Of a DNA stretch of 43,190 nucleotides, positions 36,807-43,190 are shown in pieces. The notes under the pieces were generated by a model. It was not told where the DNA came from. It was given only the letters and a program-made list of their open reading frames with translations, and ran no database searches. Each line of letters opens with the position of its first letter. Within the stretch, counting starts at the first letter, position 1. Source of the stretch: an uncultured Turicimonas sp. (lineage in GTDB: Bacteria > Pseudomonadota > Gammaproteobacteria > Burkholderiales > Burkholderiaceae_F); assembly GCA_947854175.1 (NCBI GenBank), contig CANTYJ010000092.1:1-43190 (forward strand). Direction: 5' to 3'. Both the position numbers and the translations under genes were made by a program.

Positions 36807-37184
36807 ATGAATCAAGTTATTACTTCTGCAAATGCTCCTGCAGCAGTCGGTACATATTCCACAGCTATCAAAGCCGGAAACACTCTTTACTGCTCCGGTC
36901 AGCTCGGTATCGATCCTTTGACCGGTGATTTGCCGGGATCTGTAGAGGCTCAAGTAAGACAAGCTTTCAGAAATGTTTTTGCCATCGTTGAAGCTGCCGG
37001 CGGAAAACCATCTGACATCGTTCGTCAGACTGTGTATTTAACAGATTTAGCAAATTTTGGCATTGTTAACAAGATAATGTCCGAAATTTTCTCCGCACCT
37101 TATCCAGCAAGAAGCTGTGTACAAATTTCAGCCCTTCCTAAAGGAGGACTCGTTGAAGTTGAGGCAACTGCAGTAATCGGTTAA
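36807..37184 (+). CDS. ridA: Enamine/imine deaminase RidA
   Basis: 125-residue RidA/YjgF/YER057c protein that hydrolyses 2-aminoacrylate and related enamines or imines made by PLP enzymes. The catalytic Arg is R102 in YPARSCVQ. The conserved start SANAPAAVGTYSTAIK and GQLGIDPLTG are present. AAAGGAGAATCC precedes ATG 36807. It may help protect against intermediates of Ser/Thr or D-amino acid deamination. Confidence 0.95.
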   Translation: MNQVITSANAPAAVGTYSTAIKAGNTLYCSGQLGIDPLTGDLPGSVEAQVRQAFRNVFAIVEAAGGKPSDIVRQTVYLTDLANFGIVNKIMSEIFSAPYPARSCVQISALPKGGLVEVEATAVIG

Positions 37185-37186
37185 AG

Positions 37187-37630
37187 CTACCAAGGGGTTG
37201 ACCGTGGCAATAAGCGGTTAACCATTTCACGAATGGCCGTCTCTGAGTCGGCCATTTTGTCTAATAAGACGACTCTATCCTTGCCCTTCTTCAAATTGAC
37301 AACGACTGTCGGTTCATTTTCTTTAACAAAAAGAAGTTTGGCATCCTCTAAATAAGGAACCGGAGCATTTTCATATGAAGCCTCGTACATGACGGTTGCT
37401 GGGCACATGAGCTCATCAGACGTATAATTTTTGACTGTTTTAACGTTTAATCCCTTGTTTTCAAGGGCTTTTCTTAAGGCTATGAAAAAAGGTGCCGGAA
37501 CATTTCTGTTATCGAGCAGACACACGGTATCAAACCCAAAAGAATTTCTTAGGTAATAACCGTTAAAATCCGAGGCACACCCGCTTGTCAATAAAGCTGC
37601 AACCGTTAGAATCGAGATTCGTTTAAACAT
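37187..37630 (-). CDS. Small lipoprotein, hypothetical
   Basis: 147 residues from ATG 37630, with a signal peptide ending in the lipobox TSGC (C18). The mature part is an alpha/beta domain with the pattern VCLLDNRNVPAPFFIALRKALENKG, typical of small lipoproteins with an unknown role that sense or bind envelope components. I do not recognise the family with certainty. A TTG at 37651 would add seven residues, but it lacks a ribosome site, whereas AAAGG lies close upstream of the ATG. Its 3' end is 2 bases from the convergent ridA stop. Confidence 0.8.
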   Translation of the reverse strand: MFKRISILTVAALLTSGCASDFNGYYLRNSFGFDTVCLLDNRNVPAPFFIALRKALENKGLNVKTVKNYTSDELMCPATVMYEASYENAPVPYLEDAKLLFVKENEPTVVVNLKKGKDRVVLLDKMADSETAIREMVNRLLPRSTPW

Positions 37631-37698
37631 AACCTTTCGGTTTAATATCAATTAAATCATTTTAACAAGCTAAGATAAAAGAGAAAAGACTTTAAATT

Positions 37699-38163
37699 AT
37701 GGCGACCAAAATAAATAATAATCCTCCTATTGCTTTATGGAATCCAATATGGACTTGCGTTTGGTCCTTTATATTCTCTCCTGTTTTCGGTGCATTTCTC
37801 CAGCGGACGAACTGGAGTGAAATGGGAGAATATGACCGAGCTAATCAAAGCAGTATCTGGATTTATTTAGGTTTAATCTTTTTAGGAGGCTATTTATTTG
37901 CAGAGCCTTTTCTTCCTGAAGCAAATGATTTATCCCAATATTATTTTTTAATTTGCTGGTCCATTTTCTATCTCCTGTGGTTATTTTTTGACGGACGGTT
38001 TCAGATTTCTGCAGTTAAACTGAGATATGGAACTAATTACCATCACAAACTTTGGGGAAGACCTCTTATGCTTGGAGCCGGCGGTCTTGTTCTATGGACG
38101 GCTATTTCTCTGACCTACATTGTCGGTTTAGTAATGATGGGGATCATTAAGGTTGATGCCTAA
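37699..38163 (+). CDS. Small membrane protein
   Basis: 154-residue inner-membrane protein with four hydrophobic segments (about 17-34, 52-67, 82-98 and 122-148). It has no recognised family. The stop TAA shares a base with the ATG of the next gene (TAATG), which indicates translational coupling with the Sel1 protein. The aromatic-rich opening PPIALWNPIWTCVWSF is reminiscent of small DUF-type 'YqcI'-like inner-membrane proteins, but that is a guess. No ribosome site stands out before ATG 37699. Confidence 0.75.
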   Translation: MATKINNNPPIALWNPIWTCVWSFIFSPVFGAFLQRTNWSEMGEYDRANQSSIWIYLGLIFLGGYLFAEPFLPEANDLSQYYFLICWSIFYLLWLFFDGRFQISAVKLRYGTNYHHKLWGRPLMLGAGGLVLWTAISLTYIVGLVMMGIIKVDA

Positions 38164-39047
38164 TGATCGAGAATTCTTTCTTTGATACCCCGCTAGCCAA
38201 TACTCCTGCCGATCTAACGGAATTGTTATCAGGGGGTCTTCTATTGGCAGGAGATTCTCTTGAGAGCGCAGCCTCTGATGAGTTACCGGAACGCTTACGC
38301 AAACTTGCCTTGTTATACGCTTATGGCGGTGTCCTTGGAAAAAATCCGGAAAGAGCTGCCTCCTTGTTAAAAAAATCGGCTTCAATAGGAGATATTCAGG
38401 CTGCTTTTTATCTGGCGATGGCTTTACGCGAGGGATTCGGGCTGTCAGTTAATCTTGCCGAGTCGTTTGCATGGCTTCGGGTAGCTGCCGCCAAAAATTA
38501 TCCGGAAGCCATCTATGAACTTGCTTATGCTTTTCAAAACGGCTTAGGTTGCACAGCTAATCCTGTTCAAGCCAACAAGCTCTTCGAGAGAGCAGCTAAA
38601 CTGAATTTTCCGAAGGCAATCTCCAAAATGCTTAATGCCTCTTTAGCAAAAAAAGACCCGGATATTAAGGAGATTCTTTATTGGGTTCGTCTGGGCAAAG
38701 AGACAGTTCCTGCTGCCATGATTGCAGCAGCCCGTTCCCTGTTGTCAGAAGAGCCTCCCGGGGTTGAGGAAGCTTTAACTTTGCTGGAGAAAGGCGCATC
38801 GGCAGGAGATGCAGATTGTTTGGCGGTTTTGGCTGCATTCTGGTACGAGGGAAAGTATTTGCCGGCCAATAAAGCTGTCGCTTTGAGTCTGGCCCACATG
38901 GCAGTCACAGCAGGAAATTATGTTGCTGAAAGCTGGCTCAATAAATGGAGAAAGGAGCTCTCGGAAGAAGAACTCCTTTCTGCTACCGAATTAGCCTCCG
39001 GCGCATCTTTAAACGCAATTATCGCAGAGCTGCGCCGGTTAAGATAA
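38163..39047 (+). CDS. Sel1-repeat protein
   Basis: 294 residues of Sel1-like tetratricopeptide repeats, about 36 residues each: LLYAYGGVLGKNPERAASLL, AFYLAMALREGFGLSVNLAE, AIYELAYAFQNGLGCTAN, and CLAVLAAFWYEGKYLPAN. No signal peptide is present, so it is cytoplasmic, unlike many exported Sel1 proteins. Such proteins bind partner proteins. It overlaps the membrane protein gene before it by one base, so the pair may work together, the Sel1 protein binding a cytoplasmic face. It is convergent with nnr. Confidence 0.88.
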   Translation: MIENSFFDTPLANTPADLTELLSGGLLLAGDSLESAASDELPERLRKLALLYAYGGVLGKNPERAASLLKKSASIGDIQAAFYLAMALREGFGLSVNLAESFAWLRVAAAKNYPEAIYELAYAFQNGLGCTANPVQANKLFERAAKLNFPKAISKMLNASLAKKDPDIKEILYWVRLGKETVPAAMIAAARSLLSEEPPGVEEALTLLEKGASAGDADCLAVLAAFWYEGKYLPANKAVALSLAHMAVTAGNYVAESWLNKWRKELSEEELLSATELASGASLNAIIAELRRLR

Positions 39048-39051
39048 ATAC

Positions 39052-40581
39052 TTACCGGCTGTAGAATGTATGGGAAGCCATTCTTTGATGGGCGGTTAAA
39101 CTTTGCAGTACATTTAACCCATTAGTTTTGATGTCTTTACGGAACTTTTGAAGATAAGTAACTGCGAGATTAGCAATTTCTCCGGCTAATAAACCGCAGT
39201 CCTGTCCTTCAGAAGCAGCCCCATGAAGATAAACGGCAGAAATCACAGAACTAACAAAATCGAATTTTTGGGCAAACATTGCACCGAGAATACCGCTTAA
39301 AGCATCACCGGATCCTGCTGTAGCAAGCGCAGCCGTTCCTGTCGGACAGATCCAGGTTTTACCGCTTCGTTGGGCAATCACGGTTCCAGAACCTTTCAAA
39401 ACGGTTACTGCTCCGGTCAGGACAGAAATTTCCTGCGCTCTCATTACCCGGTCTGATTGAACATCTTTAACCGTTGTTTTGAGGATTCTAGCGGCCTCAC
39501 CGGGATGTGGTGTTAAAACCGTGTGGGCGGAACGAAAAGCTACTTTGCTTAAAAGAGCTTCGTCACGCGCCATCATAGTCAATGCATCTGCATCAATAAT
39601 TAAAGGAATGTTGCTTTCAATTGCCTCTTCAAAGCGCTTCAGAGCTTTAGCAGAAAAACCCATACCCGGTCCCACGATTAAAGCATCGATCTCAGAAAAA
39701 TCAATTTTGTCGCGGAACATTAATTCCGGACAGTTCGGATCGTACGGAATCTTTTCCTCTGTGGTTTCAATAAGGACAGACCCTGCTCCCAACTTTAACG
39801 CTGTCCTTCCTGCAATTAAAGCGGCTCCGACAGTTCCTTTACCACCGCCAATGATTCCTAGGCGTCCGAAATCTTTTTTGGAACTGTAAAGTTTTCGGGG
39901 AGCTAAAACAGACTTAAAGTCCGCCGGCTCAATAAGATTGATGTTTGATAACGGAACCGAAATACCTAAATTATCCGTATGAACATGGCCGCATATTTCC
40001 GGTCCCATGGCTGTAAACAGGCCCGGTTTGCCTGCAATGAAGGTAATGGTGTAATCTGCGAAACAGCCGCCGATTCCTCCGACCCACTGCCCGGTCTGGC
40101 TATCGAGACCGGTCGGGATATCCAACGAAACGTGCAGAGCTTCTCTTTCGTTAAACCATTGAACCGCATCGATGAAATCACCTTTAAGCGGTTTATCAAG
40201 TCCGATACCAAAGATTGCGTCCACAACAACCTGAGACTTTGGCGCACTGTAAGGATCAATAAAAGTTACGCCTCCGGCTTCTTCCCATAGTCTTTTTGCT
40301 TTGGCTGCCGCTTTTTTTTCAGATGGATTTTTGTCTGCAACCTGAACACAATAAACCTGATACTCTCTGTCAGAAAGAACTCGCGCACATACATAGCCGT
40401 CACCGCCGTTATTTCCTGGGCCGCACAAAACAGTCACGGTACAAGGTGTCTTATGCAGACTACAAATCAGATCGGCTGCTGCTGTCCCTGCTCTTTCCAT
40501 CAGTTCGAAATCGCCTAGAACTCTTTCATTTCTCTCTTCCAGTTCTCTTAGAGCACTTAATTCCAATAGTTGTTCAGACAA
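39052..40581 (-). CDS. nnr: Bifunctional NAD(P)H-hydrate epimerase and dehydratase
   Basis: 509 residues joining NnrE (about 1-215: CGPGNNGGDGYV, VVDAIFGIGLDKPLKG) to NnrD (about 230-500: GRLGIIGGGKGTVGAAL, LIVGPGMG, LTPHPGEAARIL, TAGSGDALSGILGAM). The enzyme repairs hydrated, damaged NAD(P)H, converting S-NAD(P)HX back and interconverting R and S forms. It starts at TTG 40581, chosen because AAGGAG lies seven bases upstream and MSEQLLEL is the first conserved residue set. It is preceded by a perfect hairpin at 40599-40625. The gene is short of nothing and of usual length. Confidence 0.95.
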   Translation of the reverse strand: MSEQLLELSALRELEERNERVLGDFELMERAGTAAADLICSLHKTPCTVTVLCGPGNNGGDGYVCARVLSDREYQVYCVQVADKNPSEKKAAAKAKRLWEEAGGVTFIDPYSAPKSQVVVDAIFGIGLDKPLKGDFIDAVQWFNEREALHVSLDIPTGLDSQTGQWVGGIGGCFADYTITFIAGKPGLFTAMGPEICGHVHTDNLGISVPLSNINLIEPADFKSVLAPRKLYSSKKDFGRLGIIGGGKGTVGAALIAGRTALKLGAGSVLIETTEEKIPYDPNCPELMFRDKIDFSEIDALIVGPGMGFSAKALKRFEEAIESNIPLIIDADALTMMARDEALLSKVAFRSAHTVLTPHPGEAARILKTTVKDVQSDRVMRAQEISVLTGAVTVLKGSGTVIAQRSGKTWICPTGTAALATAGSGDALSGILGAMFAQKFDFVSSVISAVYLHGAASEGQDCGLLAGEIANLAVTYLQKFRKDIKTNGLNVLQSLTAHQRMASHTFYSR

Positions 40582-40598
40582 AATTTTCTCCTTATATA

Positions 40599-40625
40599 TT
40601 AAGAAGGCGCTTGGCGCCTTCTTAA
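40599..40625. terminator. Hairpin between nnr and the DadA-like gene
   Basis: TTAAGAAGGCGC (40599-40610) pairs with GCGCCTTCTTAA (40614-40625) around a three-base loop: a 12-bp perfect stem, 16 bases past the stop of the upstream (minus-strand) DadA-like gene and 17 bases before nnr. It lacks a strong T-run, so it may slow rather than end transcription. Confidence 0.7.
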
Positions 40626-40641
40626 TCTAACTTTTTATGTA

Positions 40642-41883
40642 TTAATTTTTTTTAGAAAAACGTTCCGGTGAGTATAAAGCCGGATCAACTGCCGGCGATT
40701 TTTCTTCGATCACGTCTGAAAGAAGCTCAGCACATCCGGATGCTAAAGTCCAACCGTTCAGGCCATGTGCAATATTAAGATAAAGGCCCTCGACAGAAGT
40801 TTTTCCGCAACTTGGAAGACTATCCGGATGGATCAAAGTCTGTCCCGTCCAGTTTGTGGATTCACTCCATTGTGCACTTTGAGGGAGTAATTTACAGGCC
40901 CCTTGATAAAGTTCTTCGACCGTTTTTTCAGCTAAATCTTTGGAGACATCTCCAATCCAGAAGCGTCCTGAAATTCTCAGACGATTGCCTAAACGTGTTA
41001 CCAAAACATCTTTGTTTTCAAACAATAAAGAATGTTGAGGCACGGAGTTCAGCGGTTGAGTCGGTACCGTAATGGTCCAGCCGGTTAACGTCTGTAATGG
41101 CAAATCTAATAAACCGTTTAATAAAGGTTTTGCACCGAGATTGTTAGAAAGAATCACACAGTCAGCCGATATTTCACCCTTTTCTGTTTCAACTCCTGTG
41201 ACTTTGCCTTCAGCAGAACGAATCAATGATTTAACTGAGGTGTGATACATCATTGTTAAATCAGGATCAGCAATATTTAATGTCTGAAGTTGTTTGGAAA
41301 AATAAGAACCGTTTCCGGACATCTCTTGTGGCATCCAGAAGCTGCCAAGCATGTTTTGAACATTTTCCAAAGAACCGTCTACTTGGAGAGTTTGTTGGGC
41401 ATCTAACCATTCACCGCCCTTTCTGGCCTCTTCTTCTTTGTGAGCTTCCTCCCAAACAGTGTCATTTGTGTAGACTCGTAGCAAACCATAGATCTGTTCA
41501 AAGGTTAGATCTTGGAGCCGGGACTCAAATTCTGTTAAAGCGACGCTGTAACGAGCCAGTTCAACTAAAGAGTTTCTGTCTTTTTTCCATTTATCTGCAC
41601 TTCTAGCATTGGCTAAAGCACGTAAGAATTTCATATGTCCTAGAGACATGTCCCATCCTAGGCGACGGGTCTTTGCAAAAACACTGGCCAAGCCTGCTTT
41701 TCCCTTAAAGGGAGAACACAACATCTGTACTGACAATGCTCCCATAAAACCGGCCATCCCAAAACTGCAACCCTGGTTTGGCGATGAAGCCGACTCAATA
41801 AGAGTTATCTTATGACCTCTTTTTAACAAAGAATAAGCCACAGCTATGCCTGTGACTCCTGCACCCACAACGATAATCTGCAT
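40642..41883 (-). CDS. D-amino-acid dehydrogenase-like FAD oxidoreductase
   Basis: 413-residue DAO-family flavoprotein, most like DadA, which oxidises D-amino acids and passes electrons to quinone. The FAD loop is IIVVGAGVTGIAVAYSLL with G7, G9 and G12, and the conserved C-terminal loop is LYLNIAHGLNGWTLASG. The substrate side is not readable, so a related glycine oxidase or sarcosine-type role is possible. ATG 41883 is preferred: AAGGA is ten bases upstream, while the GTG at 41892 sits too close to it. It is divergent from the MerR gene, whose product may control it. Confidence 0.88.
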   Translation of the reverse strand: MQIIVVGAGVTGIAVAYSLLKRGHKITLIESASSPNQGCSFGMAGFMGALSVQMLCSPFKGKAGLASVFAKTRRLGWDMSLGHMKFLRALANARSADKWKKDRNSLVELARYSVALTEFESRLQDLTFEQIYGLLRVYTNDTVWEEAHKEEEARKGGEWLDAQQTLQVDGSLENVQNMLGSFWMPQEMSGNGSYFSKQLQTLNIADPDLTMMYHTSVKSLIRSAEGKVTGVETEKGEISADCVILSNNLGAKPLLNGLLDLPLQTLTGWTITVPTQPLNSVPQHSLLFENKDVLVTRLGNRLRISGRFWIGDVSKDLAEKTVEELYQGACKLLPQSAQWSESTNWTGQTLIHPDSLPSCGKTSVEGLYLNIAHGLNGWTLASGCAELLSDVIEEKSPAVDPALYSPERFSKKN

Positions 41884-41963
41884 TTCTAGCACTTCCTTTT
41901 CTTTGGTGATATTGTAACTTCTATTGAAATCTATTTCAGGTCAAATTAGGACTATCTGATACA

Positions 41964-41992
41964 TTGATAATCAGCATGTAGCACTTTATTAA
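41964..41992 (+). promoter_or_regulatory. Candidate promoter of the MerR gene
   Basis: TTGATA (41964-41969) and TATTAA (41987-41992) are separated by 17 bases, 18 bases before ATG 42011. The region also contains a CTGAT...ATCAG inverted repeat around 41956-41974. The call is a reading of the consensus only. Confidence 0.35.
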
Positions 41993-42010
41993 CTGTTGTA
42001 AGCTAAACAA

Positions 42011-42430
42011 ATGACTATAGACATAACGAATAAATCGTCGTTTTTAACTCTTGAGGAGTTATCCTCTGTTTCCGGCATTTCAAAAAGAACAATCAAGTAC
42101 TACAGCCAACTTGGATTAGTATCGCCTGCGATAGGAGAGACGAAGGCAGCCAGGTACGATAAAACCCACCTAGATGAACTGGAAAAGATAAAAAATCTTC
42201 AACGAAACGGTTATTCTTTAAAACAAATTCAAGAAATAACGCCTAAAACAAAAGAAGTTATTCCTCGTAAAAGAGCTGTCGGTAAAATCCAAAGAAAATT
42301 TGAAATTGCCTTATCTCCTGAAATTAGTCTTTTATTTTCGGATCCGGATGAAAAATGGACTGAAGAAAAAATGATGGATTTAGCAAAACGTTTTAATGAT
42401 TTACTTACAGAAATCAATAAGAGTTCATAA
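42011..42430 (+). CDS. MerR-family transcriptional regulator
   Basis: 139 residues with an N-terminal MerR winged-helix (LTLEELSSVSGISKRTIKYYSQLG, cut: residues 12-35; then RYDKTHLDELEKIKNLQRNG, 48-67). The following SLKQIQEI starts the coiled-coil dimerisation helix. The C-terminal effector region is short and has no cysteine, so it is not a metal sensor of the MerR/CueR type. The start ATG 42011 has no clear ribosome site. It is divergent from the DadA-like gene and upstream of the chalcone-isomerase-fold gene, either of which may be the target. Confidence 0.88.
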   Translation: MTIDITNKSSFLTLEELSSVSGISKRTIKYYSQLGLVSPAIGETKAARYDKTHLDELEKIKNLQRNGYSLKQIQEITPKTKEVIPRKRAVGKIQRKFEIALSPEISLLFSDPDEKWTEEKMMDLAKRFNDLLTEINKSS

Positions 42431-42515
42431 AGTAAGCTTTTTGAGGTATTTCAGGCTTTCCATGATTTGGTAAAATCCGTCCATTAAACGCAAATCACCA
42501 AAATAAAAAATAAGT

Positions 42516-43100
42516 ATGAGTCTGGAAAATATATCCGGTTGGGATAAATTAAAAAAATGGCTGAGTGTTGAACCCGATGAAGTTCAAGATTTAAGTATCA
42601 GCGGATTTAATTTTAGAGGGACCTCTAAAGTTGACGGGGAGGAACTGATATTAAACGGAGCGGGCGTCAGATCTGTCGGCGGAAAAGAAGTTTATGCTGT
42701 TGGTTTGTATCTTCCACAGAAGACAAGCCGGGCAGATACCGCGAAAGCGATGCTTGGCGGGCGCAGGTTAAGATTGTTTATTTTAGAGACCCTACTCGCT
42801 TCAGACTATATAGAGTCTTTACGAAAAGGCATCCGTCTTAATACGAATGAAACCAGTCAGGAATTTATCAAGAAAGAACAGGAAGAGATAGAGTCGATTA
42901 TGGTGAAACTCGGCACTCTCGACAAAGGAGACAAAGTTGATATTGACTGGATTCCTAAGAAAGGAACTTCTATTTATATCAATGATGTACTTATCAAAGA
43001 AAAAGTCCGTGGAAAAGCTATTTATGATGCAATTCTTTCCATCTGGCTTGGCAAAGAGGCGCTCGAACCTTCTCTTAAAGATTCTCTCTTGAGGATTTGA
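42516..43100 (+). CDS. Chalcone-isomerase-fold protein without signal peptide
   Basis: 194 residues matching bacterial chalcone-isomerase-like proteins (LILNGAGVRSVGGKEVYAVG, then LRLFILETLLASDY, and KGDKVDIDWIPKKGTSIYIN, and AILSIWLGKEALEPSLKDSLL). Bacterial members usually have a signal peptide; here the frame is closed by a TAA shortly upstream and the N-terminus (MSLENISGWDKLKKWLSVEP) is soluble, so the protein appears cytoplasmic. The function of bacterial members is not established; fatty-acid binding has been suggested. It lies 85 bases after the MerR gene and may be co-transcribed with it. Confidence 0.88.
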   Translation: MSLENISGWDKLKKWLSVEPDEVQDLSISGFNFRGTSKVDGEELILNGAGVRSVGGKEVYAVGLYLPQKTSRADTAKAMLGGRRLRLFILETLLASDYIESLRKGIRLNTNETSQEFIKKEQEEIESIMVKLGTLDKGDKVDIDWIPKKGTSIYINDVLIKEKVRGKAIYDAILSIWLGKEALEPSLKDSLLRI

Positions 43101-43135
43101 GCAATCATAAAAACAATCGTTCCGTATATAGAAAA

Positions 43136-43187
43136 GGGGCTGTTGCAAAATTCACTCTTTGAAAGAGAATTTTGCCGGCCCTTTCTT
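43136..43187. repeat. Long imperfect hairpin at the right edge
   Basis: GGGC (43137-43140), GCAAAATT (43145-43152) and CTCTTT (43155-43160) pair with AAAGAG (43162-43167), AATTTTGC (43168-43175) and GCCC (43178-43181), followed by TTTCTTC. It may terminate the chalcone-isomerase-fold gene. The arm GGGGCTGTTGCAAAATT also resembles ends of several insertion sequences, so an IS edge is an alternative. Confidence 0.55.
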
Positions 43188-43190
43188 CTA

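Noticed and set aside
39479-40625. Plus-strand frames opposite nnr
   Set aside because: Antisense to a full-length bifunctional enzyme; no start signals or recognisable domains.

Overview
The window is a gene-dense chromosomal segment of a Gram-negative bacterium, about 40% G+C by eye. I infer a Burkholderiales gut bacterium of the Sutterellaceae type (Sutterella, Parasutterella or Turicimonas-like). The inference rests on a periplasmic tetraheme flavocytochrome reductase, a cysteine-type respiratory formate dehydrogenase, several lipoproteins, genes for aspartate, asparagine, glutamate and D-amino acid use, and no visible sugar catabolism. This is an inference from gene content, not a 16S assignment. 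I found no rRNA, tRNA, CRISPR array, prophage or recognisable defence system.

Layout. Positions 1-770 hold a decayed IS630-type transposase that runs off the left edge, plus a hairpin. 889-2700 is an exported tetraheme FAD reductase whose active site departs from that of fumarate reductase. 3069-5922 carries an orphan secreted protein, RNase G and a HAD phosphatase. 5994-12188 (minus strand) carries an MFS transporter and a three-gene formate dehydrogenase operon with a good promoter and terminator. 12802-17201 mixes small unknown genes, a dCMP-deaminase-like enzyme, a membrane protein with a charged tail, a PrxQ-type peroxiredoxin and a dicarboxylate/amino-acid symporter. 17202-18587 is a very AT-rich stretch without a gene. 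18588-23685 has a DUF554 protein, an EamA exporter with its LysR regulator, and a yjiH-yjiG-iadA operon (isoaspartyl dipeptidase with two membrane partners) with a structured leader. 24169-28821 has a small unknown protein, an NlpC/P60 lipoprotein, ilvD, a ferredoxin-nitroreductase and an asparaginase. 28793-34748 has a helical unknown protein, serS, rarA and gltS. 34923-43100 has lipoproteins (an alpha/beta hydrolase and CreA), RidA, a Sel1 protein, the NAD(P)HX repair enzyme, a DadA-like oxidase, a MerR regulator and a chalcone-isomerase-fold protein.

How the genes may work together. Formate dehydrogenase can pass electrons from formate to quinone. The periplasmic flavocytochrome is a plausible terminal reductase for a fumarate-like or other unsaturated acid. 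Asparaginase, IadA, the dicarboxylate symporter, GltS and the DadA-like enzyme all feed on Asp/Glu-type compounds. This fits an asaccharolytic anaerobe living on amino acids and on respiration of organic acids. Most other genes are housekeeping.

The strongest leads are the altered active site of the flavocytochrome, the structured leader before yjiH, the small protein with three exact-length 23-residue repeats behind a ribbon-helix-helix-like segment, and the 1.4-kb AT-rich gene-free block. I do not see a clearly new multi-gene system.
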